This document shows positions 21,982-29,791 of a DNA stretch of 31,085 nucleotides, in pieces; position 1 is the first letter of the stretch; each line of letters starts with the position of its first letter. The notes under the pieces were generated by a model, which ran no database searches, was not told where the DNA came from, and saw only the letters and a list, made by a program, of their open reading frames with translations. A program made the translations under genes and the position numbers. This DNA is from Salegentibacter sp. (GTDB taxonomy: Bacteria > Bacteroidota > Bacteroidia > Flavobacteriales > Flavobacteriaceae), in NCBI GenBank assembly GCA_024635815.1, contig JAGXIG010000113.1, forward strand, positions 1 through 31,085. Reading direction: 5' to 3'.

Positions 21982-24027
21982 ATGAAGAAATTCGTAAATA
22001 ACCTGTATAAGAATCAGGCGTTATTTTACAAGGTATTTTTGTTTGCGCTTACCGCGGTGCTAATTGTTTACCTGCTCCCTAAAGGAGGAAATTTTAAATA
22101 CGAAATTCCTAAAGGAAAGCCCTGGCAATATGAAAATCTTTACGCGCCCTTTGATTTTGCTATTCTAAAATCTGAAGAAGAAATACAGGAAGAGCGCCAG
22201 CAAATTATAAATAATCATACTCCTTATTTTCAGTTTAATAAGGAAATTCCCTTTCAGGTAAAATCTGAAGTACCGGAGGTGGTACCAGAAGTTTTTCCCG
22301 ATAGTATCTTAAAGTACAGTGAACCCCAAATTCTTAATTTTGTAAATGAAACCCTGGAAGAGGTTTATGAATTTGGTTTACTTCAAGTCAATAATCGAAT
22401 AGAGGATAATCAACTTGTTTATTTAAGGAAAGGGAACGAGGCTTTTGAAATTTCCTATAAAAATATTTTAAAACAAGATCAAGTAAGGGAATTTCTAAAT
22501 TCTGAAATTAAGGAATCTAATCTTTCAGAGTATGAAAATGAGCTTTTAGAAGTTTTCTTTAACCTAATAGAACCTAACGTAAGTTTTGATAGTGAATTCA
22601 CCCAAAAGGAGTTACAAAGTAAACTGGATAATATTTCTTATACCCGTGGAAATATTGAGCAGGGGAGTAGGGTGATTGCACGGGGAGAAGTGGTGGAAGG
22701 CAATAAATACAATATCCTGCGATCGCTTAAAAATGAATATGAATCACAGGTTTGGAGTGAAAGTAATTATAAATGGATTATTGTAGGCTATAGCGTTTTA
22801 GTGGCTCTCGCACTTTTAATGCTCCTATTATTTATCAGAAAGTATAGAGAAGAGATATTTGAGAACAATGTAAAGGTCACTTTTATTTTCTTCAATATTC
22901 TCTTTATGGTGTTGCTTACTAAGCTCGTGGTGAATTTTAATATAGATTACGTTTATGTAGTGCCGCTATGTATTTTGCCACTTACTTTAAAGGCCTTCTT
23001 TGATGCCCGCCTGGGAATGTTTACCCACGTAATTACTGTTTTATTACTAGGTTTTATTGTACCAAACAGTTACGAATATATGTTCCTGCAAATTATTGCC
23101 GGAATCGTAACTATTCTTACCATGTCTGAACTTTATAAAAGAGCAAATCTCTTTATTTCTGTAGGTCAAATCACCCTGGTTTATATTATTTCCTATTTTG
23201 CTTTTACGGTAATCCAGGAAGGCAATATCGTCGATGTTGAAGCTGAAGTCTTGCTTACTTTTCTCCTGGGAGGCCTCGCAACGCTATTTGTACAACCTTT
23301 GATTTATATTTATGAAAAAATCTTCGGGATGGTTTCAGATATGTCTTTGCTGGAACTTTCTGATACCAATGCGAAATTGTTGAAGGAACTTTCAGAAAAA
23401 GCACCAGGAACTTTTCACCATTCTTTAAATGTTGCAAATCTGGCTGAAGCTGCTGCTAATGAAATTAATGCAAATGCAATGTTGGTTAGAGTAGGGGCAC
23501 TTTATCACGATATCGGTAAAATGAAAAATCCCACCTATTTTTCTGAAAATCAAACTTCCGCAGTAAATTCTCACGATGAATTAGCTCCACGGGAAAGTGC
23601 CCAGATTATTACAGACCACGTAATTAATGGAATTGAAATTGCCAAAAAACATAATCTGCCAGACAGGGTTATCGATTTTATTAGAACCCACCACGGGACA
23701 ACTACGGTTTACTTCTTTTATATGAAAGAGAAAGAGAATAATGAAAATGCCGCAGCAGAAGATTTTAGATATCCGGGGCCAATTCCTTTCAGTAAAGAGA
23801 CTGCGATTTTAATGATGTGTGATAGTGTGGAGGCTGCCAGTAAAAGCTTAAAAGAGCCTACTGCCGGGGTGATAGATAATTTTGTAGAGAAAATTATAAA
23901 TAAGCAAATGAAGGAAGAGCAATTCTTAAACGCGAATATTACTTTTAAAGAAATACAAGTGGTGAAAAAAATACTTAAGCGTAAACTTAAGAATATTTTT
24001 CACCTCAGGGTAGAATATCCAGAATAG
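21982..24027 (+). CDS. 7TM-HD phosphodiesterase of the PgpH family (probable c-di-AMP hydrolase)
   Basis: 681 aa from ATG 21982; the frame extends to TTG 21961, which is inside the promoter. One N-terminal membrane helix (about 11-30) precedes an extracytoplasmic 7TM-HD sensor domain (about 45-255), then seven membrane helices (about 262-460), then an HD domain. Key residues: APGTFHHSLNVANLAE, the H509-D510 pair in ALYHDIGKM, HVINGIEIAKKH and THHGT. Bacterial proteins of this layout hydrolyse c-di-AMP, and Bacteroidota commonly carry one. The membrane part may sense an envelope or osmotic signal. It ends 3 nt before the convergent GreA-type gene. Confidence 0.87.
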   Translation: MKKFVNNLYKNQALFYKVFLFALTAVLIVYLLPKGGNFKYEIPKGKPWQYENLYAPFDFAILKSEEEIQEERQQIINNHTPYFQFNKEIPFQVKSEVPEVVPEVFPDSILKYSEPQILNFVNETLEEVYEFGLLQVNNRIEDNQLVYLRKGNEAFEISYKNILKQDQVREFLNSEIKESNLSEYENELLEVFFNLIEPNVSFDSEFTQKELQSKLDNISYTRGNIEQGSRVIARGEVVEGNKYNILRSLKNEYESQVWSESNYKWIIVGYSVLVALALLMLLLFIRKYREEIFENNVKVTFIFFNILFMVLLTKLVVNFNIDYVYVVPLCILPLTLKAFFDARLGMFTHVITVLLLGFIVPNSYEYMFLQIIAGIVTILTMSELYKRANLFISVGQITLVYIISYFAFTVIQEGNIVDVEAEVLLTFLLGGLATLFVQPLIYIYEKIFGMVSDMSLLELSDTNAKLLKELSEKAPGTFHHSLNVANLAEAAANEINANAMLVRVGALYHDIGKMKNPTYFSENQTSAVNSHDELAPRESAQIITDHVINGIEIAKKHNLPDRVIDFIRTHHGTTTVYFFYMKEKENNENAAAEDFRYPGPIPFSKETAILMMCDSVEAASKSLKEPTAGVIDNFVEKIINKQMKEEQFLNANITFKEIQVVKKILKRKLKNIFHLRVEYPE

Positions 24028-24030
24028 GGC

Positions 24031-24480
24031 TTAACCTACTGCGGTAATTTTAACTTCTTCATCATTAAATTTAAAAGTATCACCTTCTTTTTTGCCTTCC
24101 ATTTCTTTATAGATTGGAGCCTCAGTTGAAATGGCATAAACGCTGCTTCCGTCTTCCATAGCAATTTTACCTATAGGAACTGAAATAAAGTAATAGTTCC
24201 CGCTTGTTTCTACAAGACTGCCAAAATTTATTACCTCACTGTAATGATCTGGATCTATTCGACTTAAACTTTCTTTCATTTCCTGGGCATCGCTTAAACG
24301 GCCGGCATTTTTTTCGAAATCGTTTAAAAGCTCTCCTTTATTATCCTCATCGTAATCGGTTTTCATATCATTAGCTTCCATAGATTCTTTAATAAGATCC
24401 ATTTCCTTTTGATACTTTTCTATTTTCTTATTTACAGCATCTAAACAGTTTAGATAAAGTTCTTTCTTATTACTTACCAT
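24031..24480 (-). CDS. GreA/GreB-family transcription factor
   Basis: 149 aa from ATG 24480; the frame continues to GTG 24561 but that start falls within the promoter and gives a non-conserved hydrophobic leader. Residues about 5-75 form a coiled coil with acidic tip TDYDEDNKGE, and about 80-149 form the FKBP-like domain (VPIGKIAMEDGSSVYAISTEAPIYKEMEGKKEGDTFKF). GreA factors insert the acidic tip into the RNA polymerase channel to rescue backtracked complexes. The chain is more divergent than housekeeping GreA and the AISTEAPIYKEMEGK ending is of the accessory Gre-like type, so a special regulator is possible. It diverges from the SatD-like gene with three operator boxes between them. Confidence 0.75.
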   Translation of the reverse strand: MVSNKKELYLNCLDAVNKKIEKYQKEMDLIKESMEANDMKTDYDEDNKGELLNDFEKNAGRLSDAQEMKESLSRIDPDHYSEVINFGSLVETSGNYYFISVPIGKIAMEDGSSVYAISTEAPIYKEMEGKKEGDTFKFNDEEVKITAVG

Positions 24481-24560
24481 GTTATTTTTTGTTGATTTTT
24501 TTAAAATTAAATAACCTAAGCAGGCTGAAAGAATATTTAGCAAAAATTTAATAACACACA

Positions 24561-24568
24561 CAAATTTA
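24561..24568 (-). promoter_or_regulatory. -7 element for the GreA-type gene (TAAATTTG on minus strand)
   Basis: The complement of CAAATTTA is TAAATTTG, an exact TAnnTTTG match. It predicts a leader of about 75 nt before ATG 24480. Operator box 1 begins 2 bp upstream of it and fills the -7/-33 spacer. No good -33 box is visible. Confidence 0.5.
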
Positions 24569-24569
24569 A

Positions 24570-24649
24570 TTATAAGCTTAAAGGCTTATAATAGGTGTTT
24601 ATAAGTCTTAAGGCTTATAAACAGTAATTATAAGCTTTAAGACTAATAT
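24570..24649. promoter_or_regulatory. Array of three 22-bp palindromic operator boxes, 29 bp apart
   Basis: Box 1 (24570-24591) reads TTATAAG-N8-CTTATAA, with arms extendable to TTATAAGC/GCTTATAA. Box 2 (24599-24620) has the same arms around TCTTAAGG, and TTTATAAG/CTTATAAA flanks. Box 3 (24628-24649) keeps TTATAAG but has a degenerate right arm (CTAATAT). Box starts differ by exactly 29 bp each time. The array fills the space between the divergent -7 elements at 24561-24568 and 24656-24663, so a dimeric regulator bound here could control both genes. The C-terminal HTH of the adjacent SatD-like protein is an obvious candidate. Confidence 0.75.
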
Positions 24650-24655
24650 TTTTTT

Positions 24656-24663
24656 TATATTTG
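24656..24663 (+). promoter_or_regulatory. -7 element for the SatD-like gene (TATATTTG)
   Basis: TATATTTG matches TAnnTTTG and ends 4 bp before the ATG at 24668. Transcription would begin at or next to the start codon, implying a leaderless or nearly leaderless mRNA. Box 3 of the operator array covers the expected -15 to -36 region. Confidence 0.5.
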
Positions 24664-24667
24664 ACTT

Positions 24668-25321
24668 ATGATAGCCGTTATTACAGCCGATTTAGTAGAT
24701 TCTTCAAATTATTCTGAAGCGCTTTTAGACGAAATCCTAAAGAATTTAAATTCAGAATTTGAAAAGCTCCAGCACGAATATGTTGGAACTAAGGTGGACT
24801 TTAAAATTTACAGGGGTGATAGCTTTCAGGGCGTGATTTCAAAAGTTCAGGATTCATTACAAATAGCATTACGGGTAAAAAGCCTTATAAATAAAGTGAA
24901 ACTAAAAGACCAAAAACCTGCAAGCACTTTAGCCGATGTAAAAATAGCCATAGGTATTGGCAGTTTTGATTATAAAGGAGATTCTATAGCTGAATCTAAC
25001 GGGCAGGCATTTCAATTTTCGGGAAGAACTTTAGACGAAATGAAAAAAGAATCCAGGAAAATTCGTTTAAAAACACCTTTAGATAGTCTGAATGCAGAAT
25101 TTGAGGCGAGTTTATTTTTACTGGATGCAGTGATGGAAAAATGGAGCCAGGCTTCTGCCGAAGTGGTTTACTATCTTTTAAAAGGAATGAAAGAAACCGA
25201 GATTGCAGAGATATTGAAAATCAGCCAATCGGCTGTAAACCAGCGAAAGAAAGCCTGTAGCTGGGAAGCAATTTCGGTCTTGCTGAAACGTTTTGAAAAT
25301 GCAACTGCCCAGAGTTTTTAA
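24668..25321 (+). CDS. SatD-like protein: nucleotidyl-cyclase-like N-domain with C-terminal helix-turn-helix
   Basis: 217 aa. The N-terminus MIAVITADLVDSS with D8 and D11 and the later FKIYRGDSFQG with D51 echo the two acidic metal-binding positions of class III nucleotidyl cyclases (xDLxxS and GDxF); a cyclase-like fold is therefore possible, though sequence signal is weak. The last about 45 residues (LKGMKETEIAEILKISQSAVNQRKKA) form a sigma-like/LuxR-like HTH. The family is known as SatD and is often found beside DUF3307, as here, with a 2-nt gap. Function unknown. Ideas: a ligand- or nucleotide-responsive repressor of its own operon, or an enzyme whose product acts on the DUF3307 protein. 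Three palindromic boxes precede it. Confidence 0.68.
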   Translation: MIAVITADLVDSSNYSEALLDEILKNLNSEFEKLQHEYVGTKVDFKIYRGDSFQGVISKVQDSLQIALRVKSLINKVKLKDQKPASTLADVKIAIGIGSFDYKGDSIAESNGQAFQFSGRTLDEMKKESRKIRLKTPLDSLNAEFEASLFLLDAVMEKWSQASAEVVYYLLKGMKETEIAEILKISQSAVNQRKKACSWEAISVLLKRFENATAQSF

Positions 25322-25323
25322 TT

Positions 25324-26055
25324 ATGAAAGAAACTACGCTCATCTTACTTCAACTTCTCCTCGCACACATTTTAACCGATTTTGTGCTACAACCCACCAA
25401 ACTGGTAAAACATAAACGGGAGAAAAAGGCGGGTTCATGGTTTTTATATTTCCATTCATTTTTAGCAGGCTTTCTCACCTATCTTTTTTTGCAGGAATGG
25501 AATTTATGGTATATACCGATATTAATAAGTATCAGCCATTTTTTTATCGATTTATGGAAACTTCATCATAAAAATGATACATTGAAACTGTTTTTAATAG
25601 ATCAGTTTTGGCATATTTTGATAATAATTTTAGTCTGGTTCTATCTAATTGAAGGCTTTTCAGAATTGATTCCTTTTCTTGCTGAAGTCTTTTCTACTCC
25701 AGTAATTTTAGCGATCATAATTGGGTATTTACTAGTTATTTTTCCAACGGGATTTCTAATAGGCAAAGCCACCGGGCGTTGGCATAACGAACTTCAACCC
25801 AATGGCGAAAGTCACAGCCTGGAAGCTGCAGGCCGGTATATAGGTATTTTTGAAAGAATTCTGGTACTAACTTTTATTCTCACCGAAAATTTTTCCGCCA
25901 TAGGATTTCTTATCGCTGCAAAATCTATTTTACGCTTTAGCGATAAAACCGATGCCAGTGCGAGAAAACAAACCGAATATGTACTCATAGGGACGCTAAT
26001 GAGTTTCGCAATCACTATCCTAATCGGGCTACTAGTACGCTACTTCCTCTTCTAA
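25324..26055 (+). CDS. DUF3307 polytopic membrane protein
   Basis: 243 aa with about six to seven hydrophobic segments (6-23, 40-57, 61-79, 95-112, 118-148, and two beyond 175). Charged residues recur in or at membrane segments in a patterned way: H15-x3-D19 (AHILTDFVLQP), H44, H72-x3-D76 (SHFFIDLWK) and D93-x3-H97 (DQFWH). This looks like an intramembrane metal site, as in membrane-bound metal-dependent hydrolases of the YdjM type, but that is inference. The AHILTDFVLQP opening is the DUF3307 hallmark. Co-transcribed with the SatD-like gene. Its 3' end overlaps the convergent gene by 24 nt. Confidence 0.75.
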   Translation: MKETTLILLQLLLAHILTDFVLQPTKLVKHKREKKAGSWFLYFHSFLAGFLTYLFLQEWNLWYIPILISISHFFIDLWKLHHKNDTLKLFLIDQFWHILIIILVWFYLIEGFSELIPFLAEVFSTPVILAIIIGYLLVIFPTGFLIGKATGRWHNELQPNGESHSLEAAGRYIGIFERILVLTFILTENFSAIGFLIAAKSILRFSDKTDASARKQTEYVLIGTLMSFAITILIGLLVRYFLF

Positions 26056-26439
26056 AAGTTGAATATTGCTTTGTAAACGCTCTTTTACGATATTCATCAT
26101 CCGCTTATTTAAAGCTGAAGAATTCTTGATATAAGCAGCATATTCCTCTAAAGTGAATTGTCCTATTATTATACCCTTTAGACTATTCCTGAATTTTATA
26201 TCCTTTTGAATGGCATTCTCAATATAGATAAAGCGTTGTTCAAGTTTTAACTCATAGAATTTGTTTTTGTGTTTTTTAGTGTAATTCCTAAAAACTTCCA
26301 GCAGCAGTTGGTCCTGAAGTTTGGCAACGGGCCGCAAAGTTTTGTTCTGGAATTGTTCGTCTAAACTCATGTTTTCTGAAACTCTGGCCGAAGGAATTTC
26401 AGGCCTAAGTTCTACTAATTGAAGGTCACGTGGTATCAT
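26032..26439 (-). CDS. Conserved Bacteroidota protein of unknown function
   Basis: 135 aa, soluble and charged. The opening MIPRDLQLVELRPEIPSARV and the stretch IENAIQKDIKFRNSLKGIIIGQF, followed by SSALNKRMMNIVKERL, are, as I recall, highly conserved in flavobacteria. Database copies are often named glyoxalase, but no glyoxalase metal-binding pattern is seen, so that name should not be trusted. The protein is mostly helical by appearance. It is convergent with the DUF3307 gene (24-nt overlap) and divergent from the aldehyde dehydrogenase; the 177-bp gap upstream has no clear promoter for either. Confidence 0.7.
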   Translation of the reverse strand: MIPRDLQLVELRPEIPSARVSENMSLDEQFQNKTLRPVAKLQDQLLLEVFRNYTKKHKNKFYELKLEQRFIYIENAIQKDIKFRNSLKGIIIGQFTLEEYAAYIKNSSALNKRMMNIVKERLQSNIQLLEEEVAY

Positions 26440-26616
26440 AAGAACTAGTTTTCTTAAATTTAATAAACTTTAAACCTCAAATTTCGAGCCTCATTAAAGA
26501 CTTGTGAACTACTTATAAACATTGCTGCACGTTAAAATCGTCTTAATCGGCCTGTTTAAGCTTATTCTTCTTTTTATCTTTAGTTGGAAGCCTAAATCAA
26601 AAACTTTAATCAATCA

Positions 26617-27975
26617 ATGATAATTTCGAAAAACCCTTATACAGGAGAACAAATCTCAAGCCATCACGAATTAAGTGATGCGGAAGTTGAAAAATCTATT
26701 AAAAGAGCGCATTCCAGGTTTAAATCCTGGCGGGAAACTCCCTTTGCCGAGCGTAGTAATTTAATGATGAAAGCTGCAAAAGAACTTAAAGACAATTCCC
26801 GGGAATATGCCGAAGCGATAACCAAAGAAATGGGAAAACCAATTACCCAGGCTATCGCAGAAGTAGAGAAATGTGCTTGGGTTTGTGAATATTATGCTGA
26901 AAATGCCGAATCCCAATTAGAAAATGAAAAGATAAAAACCGATGCGAAAAGCTCTTATGTTGCTTATGAGCCGTTAGGAGTGGTCCTGGCCGTTATGCCG
27001 TGGAATTATCCTTTCTGGCAGGTATTTAGGTTTGCTGCACCGGCTCTTATGGCAGGGAATATCGGAATTTTAAAACACGCTAGTAACGTAATGGAATCGG
27101 CTAATAATATTCAAAAGGTATTTGAAAATGCAGGTTTCCCGGAGGATTGTTTTCAGAACCTGGTGATTGGCAGCAAGAAAGTTGAAAATATAATTAGAAA
27201 TAAAAGGGTAAAAGCAGTAACCTTAACCGGTAGCGAAAGAGCAGGAAGTAGTGTAGCTTCAATTGCCGGCGAGGAAATTAAAAAATCGGTTTTAGAACTT
27301 GGTGGGAGCAATGCACTCGTAATTTTCAAAGATGCCAATATTGCGGAAAGCGTTAAAACTTGTGTGCAGGCCCGTTTTCAAAATACGGGACAGAGTTGTA
27401 TTGCCGGAAAACGTTTGCTGCTGCATAAAGATATAGCTGAAGATTTCTTAGAGAAATTCACTCTTCAGGTTCGCGAGCTGAAAAGTGGGGATCCTATGGA
27501 TGAAGAAACTTTTATTGGTGTAATGGCTAAAGAAAGTCTGGCTGAAGATTTAGAAGACCAGATTAAAGATTCTGTAAAAAAGGGAGCTAAGATTATTTTA
27601 GGCGGAAAAAGAGATGGTACTTACTTTGAGCCGACTATAATAACCGGTGCCAAAGAAGGGATGCCTGTCTTTGATGAAGAAACTTTTGGTCCTGCGATTT
27701 CTGTTACTGAATTTAAAGATGAAGAAGAAGCGATAGAACTGGTTAATTCTTCCACTTTTGGTCTCGGAGTTTCAATCTTTACCGAAGATGAAGATTTTGC
27801 CCTTAAAATAGTTCCAAAATTTGAAGATGGTGCTGTGTTTGTAAACGAACTGGTAAAAAGCGATCCAAGATTACCCTTTGGCGGAACTAAAATTTCAGGT
27901 TATGGAAGGGAATTATCCCACCACGGAATCCAGGAATTTACCAATAGAAAAACAGTTTACTTTAACAAATATTAA
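26617..27975 (+). CDS. NAD(P)-dependent succinate-semialdehyde dehydrogenase-like aldehyde dehydrogenase
   Basis: 452 aa, the shorter ALDH type typical of the Sad/GabD-like branch. PWNYPFWQVFR lies at the cofactor site, TGSERAGSSVAS is the NAD loop, E227 in LELGGSNA is the general base and C261 in NTGQSCIAGKR the nucleophile; their 34-residue spacing is the family standard. It oxidises an aldehyde, possibly succinate semialdehyde, to the acid; the true substrate is not fixed by sequence. First gene of an apparent operon with DUF72 (5-nt gap) and Nudix (1-nt gap). TATCTTTA at 26575-26582 is a near-match to the -7 consensus. Confidence 0.87.
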   Translation: MIISKNPYTGEQISSHHELSDAEVEKSIKRAHSRFKSWRETPFAERSNLMMKAAKELKDNSREYAEAITKEMGKPITQAIAEVEKCAWVCEYYAENAESQLENEKIKTDAKSSYVAYEPLGVVLAVMPWNYPFWQVFRFAAPALMAGNIGILKHASNVMESANNIQKVFENAGFPEDCFQNLVIGSKKVENIIRNKRVKAVTLTGSERAGSSVASIAGEEIKKSVLELGGSNALVIFKDANIAESVKTCVQARFQNTGQSCIAGKRLLLHKDIAEDFLEKFTLQVRELKSGDPMDEETFIGVMAKESLAEDLEDQIKDSVKKGAKIILGGKRDGTYFEPTIITGAKEGMPVFDEETFGPAISVTEFKDEEEAIELVNSSTFGLGVSIFTEDEDFALKIVPKFEDGAVFVNELVKSDPRLPFGGTKISGYGRELSHHGIQEFTNRKTVYFNKY

Positions 27976-27980
27976 TTACA

Positions 27981-28856
27981 ATGGATTTTGGTAAAGTAGA
28001 AAACCCCGAAAATATAGATTTCACCCTACCTGAAACCCATCCTGACACTATTCAGATATTGAATGAGAAAGGAGATAAAGGAGGATTTAAGGATGTGCGC
28101 ATAGGCTGTGCAAAATGGGGTAAAAAAGACCTAAAGAATTTTTATCCAAGGGGAACGAAAGATGAGCTTGTTTACTACTCTTCACAGTTTAATAGTATAG
28201 AGTTCAACGGTTCTTTCTATAGAATGTATCCGGAAGAGCAGTTTGAAAAATGGTATGGAAAAGCTGATGAAGATTTTAAGTTTTTCCCGAAAATACCCAG
28301 ACTTATAAGTCATATGAAAGGGCTGAACGGAAGCGAAGAGCTAACCGATGATTTTGTGAAGAACCTGCTTCAGTTAAAAGAGAAATTGGGAATGGTTTTT
28401 CTGCAAATGCCAGGAAACTTTGCACCAAAGTTTATTGATAGGTTGGACGATTTTTTCACCCATTGGCCAAAGGAAATTCCGCTTTCAGCAGAATTGAGAC
28501 ACAAAGAGTGGTATGCAGATGAAAAAGCAGCCAACGAACTTTATGAGGTTCTTAAAAAAAGAAATGTAGCGCACATAATAACCGATACTGCGGGAAGAAG
28601 GGATCTAATTCATATGCGACTGAGTAACACCACAGCCTTTATAAGATACAACGGCGCGAATCATAGTTCAGATTATACAAGATTAGACGATTGGTTGGAT
28701 AGGCTGGAGGAATGGCATAAAGAAGGCCTAGAGAATGTTTACTTTTTTGTGCATCAAAATGTAGAGGAAGCCTCTCCGTTACTTTCGGCATACTTTATAG
28801 AAAAATTCAACAAAAGATTTAAAACAGATATAAAAATACCTAAAACCTTAAATTAA
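27981..28856 (+). CDS. DUF72 (YecE-like) protein
   Basis: 291 aa. VRIGCAKWG, KNFYPRGTKDELVYYSSQFNSIEFNGSFYR, FKFFPKIPRLISHMKG and LSAELRHKEWY follow the DUF72 TIM-barrel pattern; VYFFVHQNVEEASP closes it. The biochemical role of the family is unknown. Residues about 1-28 form an extra N-terminal segment before the canonical start of the barrel. Its place between an aldehyde dehydrogenase and a Nudix hydrolase suggests a metabolic or clean-up role, but nothing firmer can be said. Confidence 0.85.
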   Translation: MDFGKVENPENIDFTLPETHPDTIQILNEKGDKGGFKDVRIGCAKWGKKDLKNFYPRGTKDELVYYSSQFNSIEFNGSFYRMYPEEQFEKWYGKADEDFKFFPKIPRLISHMKGLNGSEELTDDFVKNLLQLKEKLGMVFLQMPGNFAPKFIDRLDDFFTHWPKEIPLSAELRHKEWYADEKAANELYEVLKKRNVAHIITDTAGRRDLIHMRLSNTTAFIRYNGANHSSDYTRLDDWLDRLEEWHKEGLENVYFFVHQNVEEASPLLSAYFIEKFNKRFKTDIKIPKTLN

Positions 28857-28857
28857 C

Positions 28858-29271
28858 ATGAAACAACAAGAAGTAGCAGTAACCGTAGATAGTGTAGTGT
28901 TTTGCAATGCAAATAATGAATTTAAAGTCTTGCTTATAAAAAGAAAAAACGATCCGTTTGGAGGCAAATGGGCATTACCCGGTGGTTTTATTTCGGAAAC
29001 AGAAGATTTGGTAACCGCTGCCAAACGTGAATTGAAAGAAGAAACGGGCGTTGCCGTAGAAACTATGGAGCAGGTAAGGGCGTTTGGAGCTCCCGATCGT
29101 GATCCACGGGGAAGAACAATATCTATAGCCTTCGTAAGCAGAATATTTAATGAGGAAAAATTAAAAGCTGCTGATGACGCTGCAGAAGCTCAATGGGTTA
29201 GTATTGAGGATTTGCCAGAATTGGCTTTTGATCACGCTGAAATCATTGAAGCTGCTAAAAATTATTTATAG
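28858..29271 (+). CDS. Nudix hydrolase
   Basis: 137 aa. The complete Nudix box lies within GGFISETEDLVTAAKRELKE-ETGV and follows Gx5Ex7REUxEExGU, so metal binding should be intact. FRVLLIKRK-type strand residues (FKVLLIKRK) and FGAPDRDPRGRTISIAFVS match the branch of ADP-ribose pyrophosphatase/NrtR-like Nudix proteins; with no added HTH it is probably an enzyme cleaving ADP-ribose or a related nucleotide. Last gene of the aldehyde dehydrogenase operon, followed directly by a terminator. Confidence 0.88.
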   Translation: MKQQEVAVTVDSVVFCNANNEFKVLLIKRKNDPFGGKWALPGGFISETEDLVTAAKRELKEETGVAVETMEQVRAFGAPDRDPRGRTISIAFVSRIFNEEKLKAADDAAEAQWVSIEDLPELAFDHAEIIEAAKNYL

Positions 29272-29298
29272 GATTAAAAATTCTTTTATCCTTTTTTA
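29270..29298 (+). terminator. Rho-independent terminator after the Nudix gene
   Basis: AGGAT (29270-29274) pairs with ATCCT (29288-29292), and the inner TAAAA/TTTT bases extend the stem with one bulge; CTTTTTTA follows. The hairpin begins within the TAG stop codon. Confidence 0.6.
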
Positions 29299-29395
29299 TT
29301 AAAATCTAAAATTATTTAATTGATTTTAAGGAGTTGGTAAAACTTTGAAAAATTTTTATCAGGCCAGAATTTATGGTTATTTTTAAAATAAAAAT

Positions 29396-29791
29396 ATGAG
29401 ATTTCATACCAGAAAATGGATTAAACCTGAAGACCTCAACCCTAACGGAACCTTATTTGGCGGAAAATTACTGGCCTGGATAGATGAAGAATGTGCTTTA
29501 TACAGCATTATTCAGCTGGAAAATTCTAAGTGTGTCACTAAATATATGAGTGAGATCAATTTCCAGCATTCTGCGAGACAGGGCGATATTGTTGAAATTG
29601 GAATAGAAGTGCTTAAATTCGGCACTACATCCCTAACATTAAAATGCGAGGTTAGAAATAAAATGACGCGGCATACTATTATTACTATAGATAAAGTGAT
29701 TATGGTTACCTTAGATGAGAATGGAAAACCAGCGCCGCACGGTAAAACTAAGGTAGAATTTGTGAAAGACAGGTTGCAAGAGCGCGCTTAG
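29396..29791 (+). CDS. Acyl-CoA thioesterase (YciA/BACH-like hot-dog protein)
   Basis: 131 aa. LNPNGTLFGGKLLAWIDEECALYS (14-37) is the hallmark of the YciA/acyl-CoA thioesterase family, with N16-x-x-G and D31 forming the active site region, and INFQHSARQGDIVEIG follows. It hydrolyses acyl-CoA to free acid and CoA in the cytoplasm. The gene has its own 124-nt AT-rich leader region after the Nudix terminator. Its stop overlaps the convergent methyltransferase stop by 4 nt. No link to the pigment cluster is evident. Confidence 0.86.
   Translation: MRFHTRKWIKPEDLNPNGTLFGGKLLAWIDEECALYSIIQLENSKCVTKYMSEINFQHSARQGDIVEIGIEVLKFGTTSLTLKCEVRNKMTRHTIITIDKVIMVTLDENGKPAPHGKTKVEFVKDRLQERA

Noticed and set aside
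24481..24561. Upstream GTG start for the GreA-type protein
   Set aside because: It coincides with the minus-strand -7 element and adds a hydrophobic leader foreign to GreA proteins.
26032..26439. Glyoxalase
   Set aside because: The name is attached to similar proteins, but no H/E metal-binding pattern or betaalphabetabetabeta repeat is visible.
26440..26616. Possible small RNA or regulatory site in the 177-bp gap
   Set aside because: AT-rich, no strong inverted repeats and only a weak TATCTTTA promoter match.
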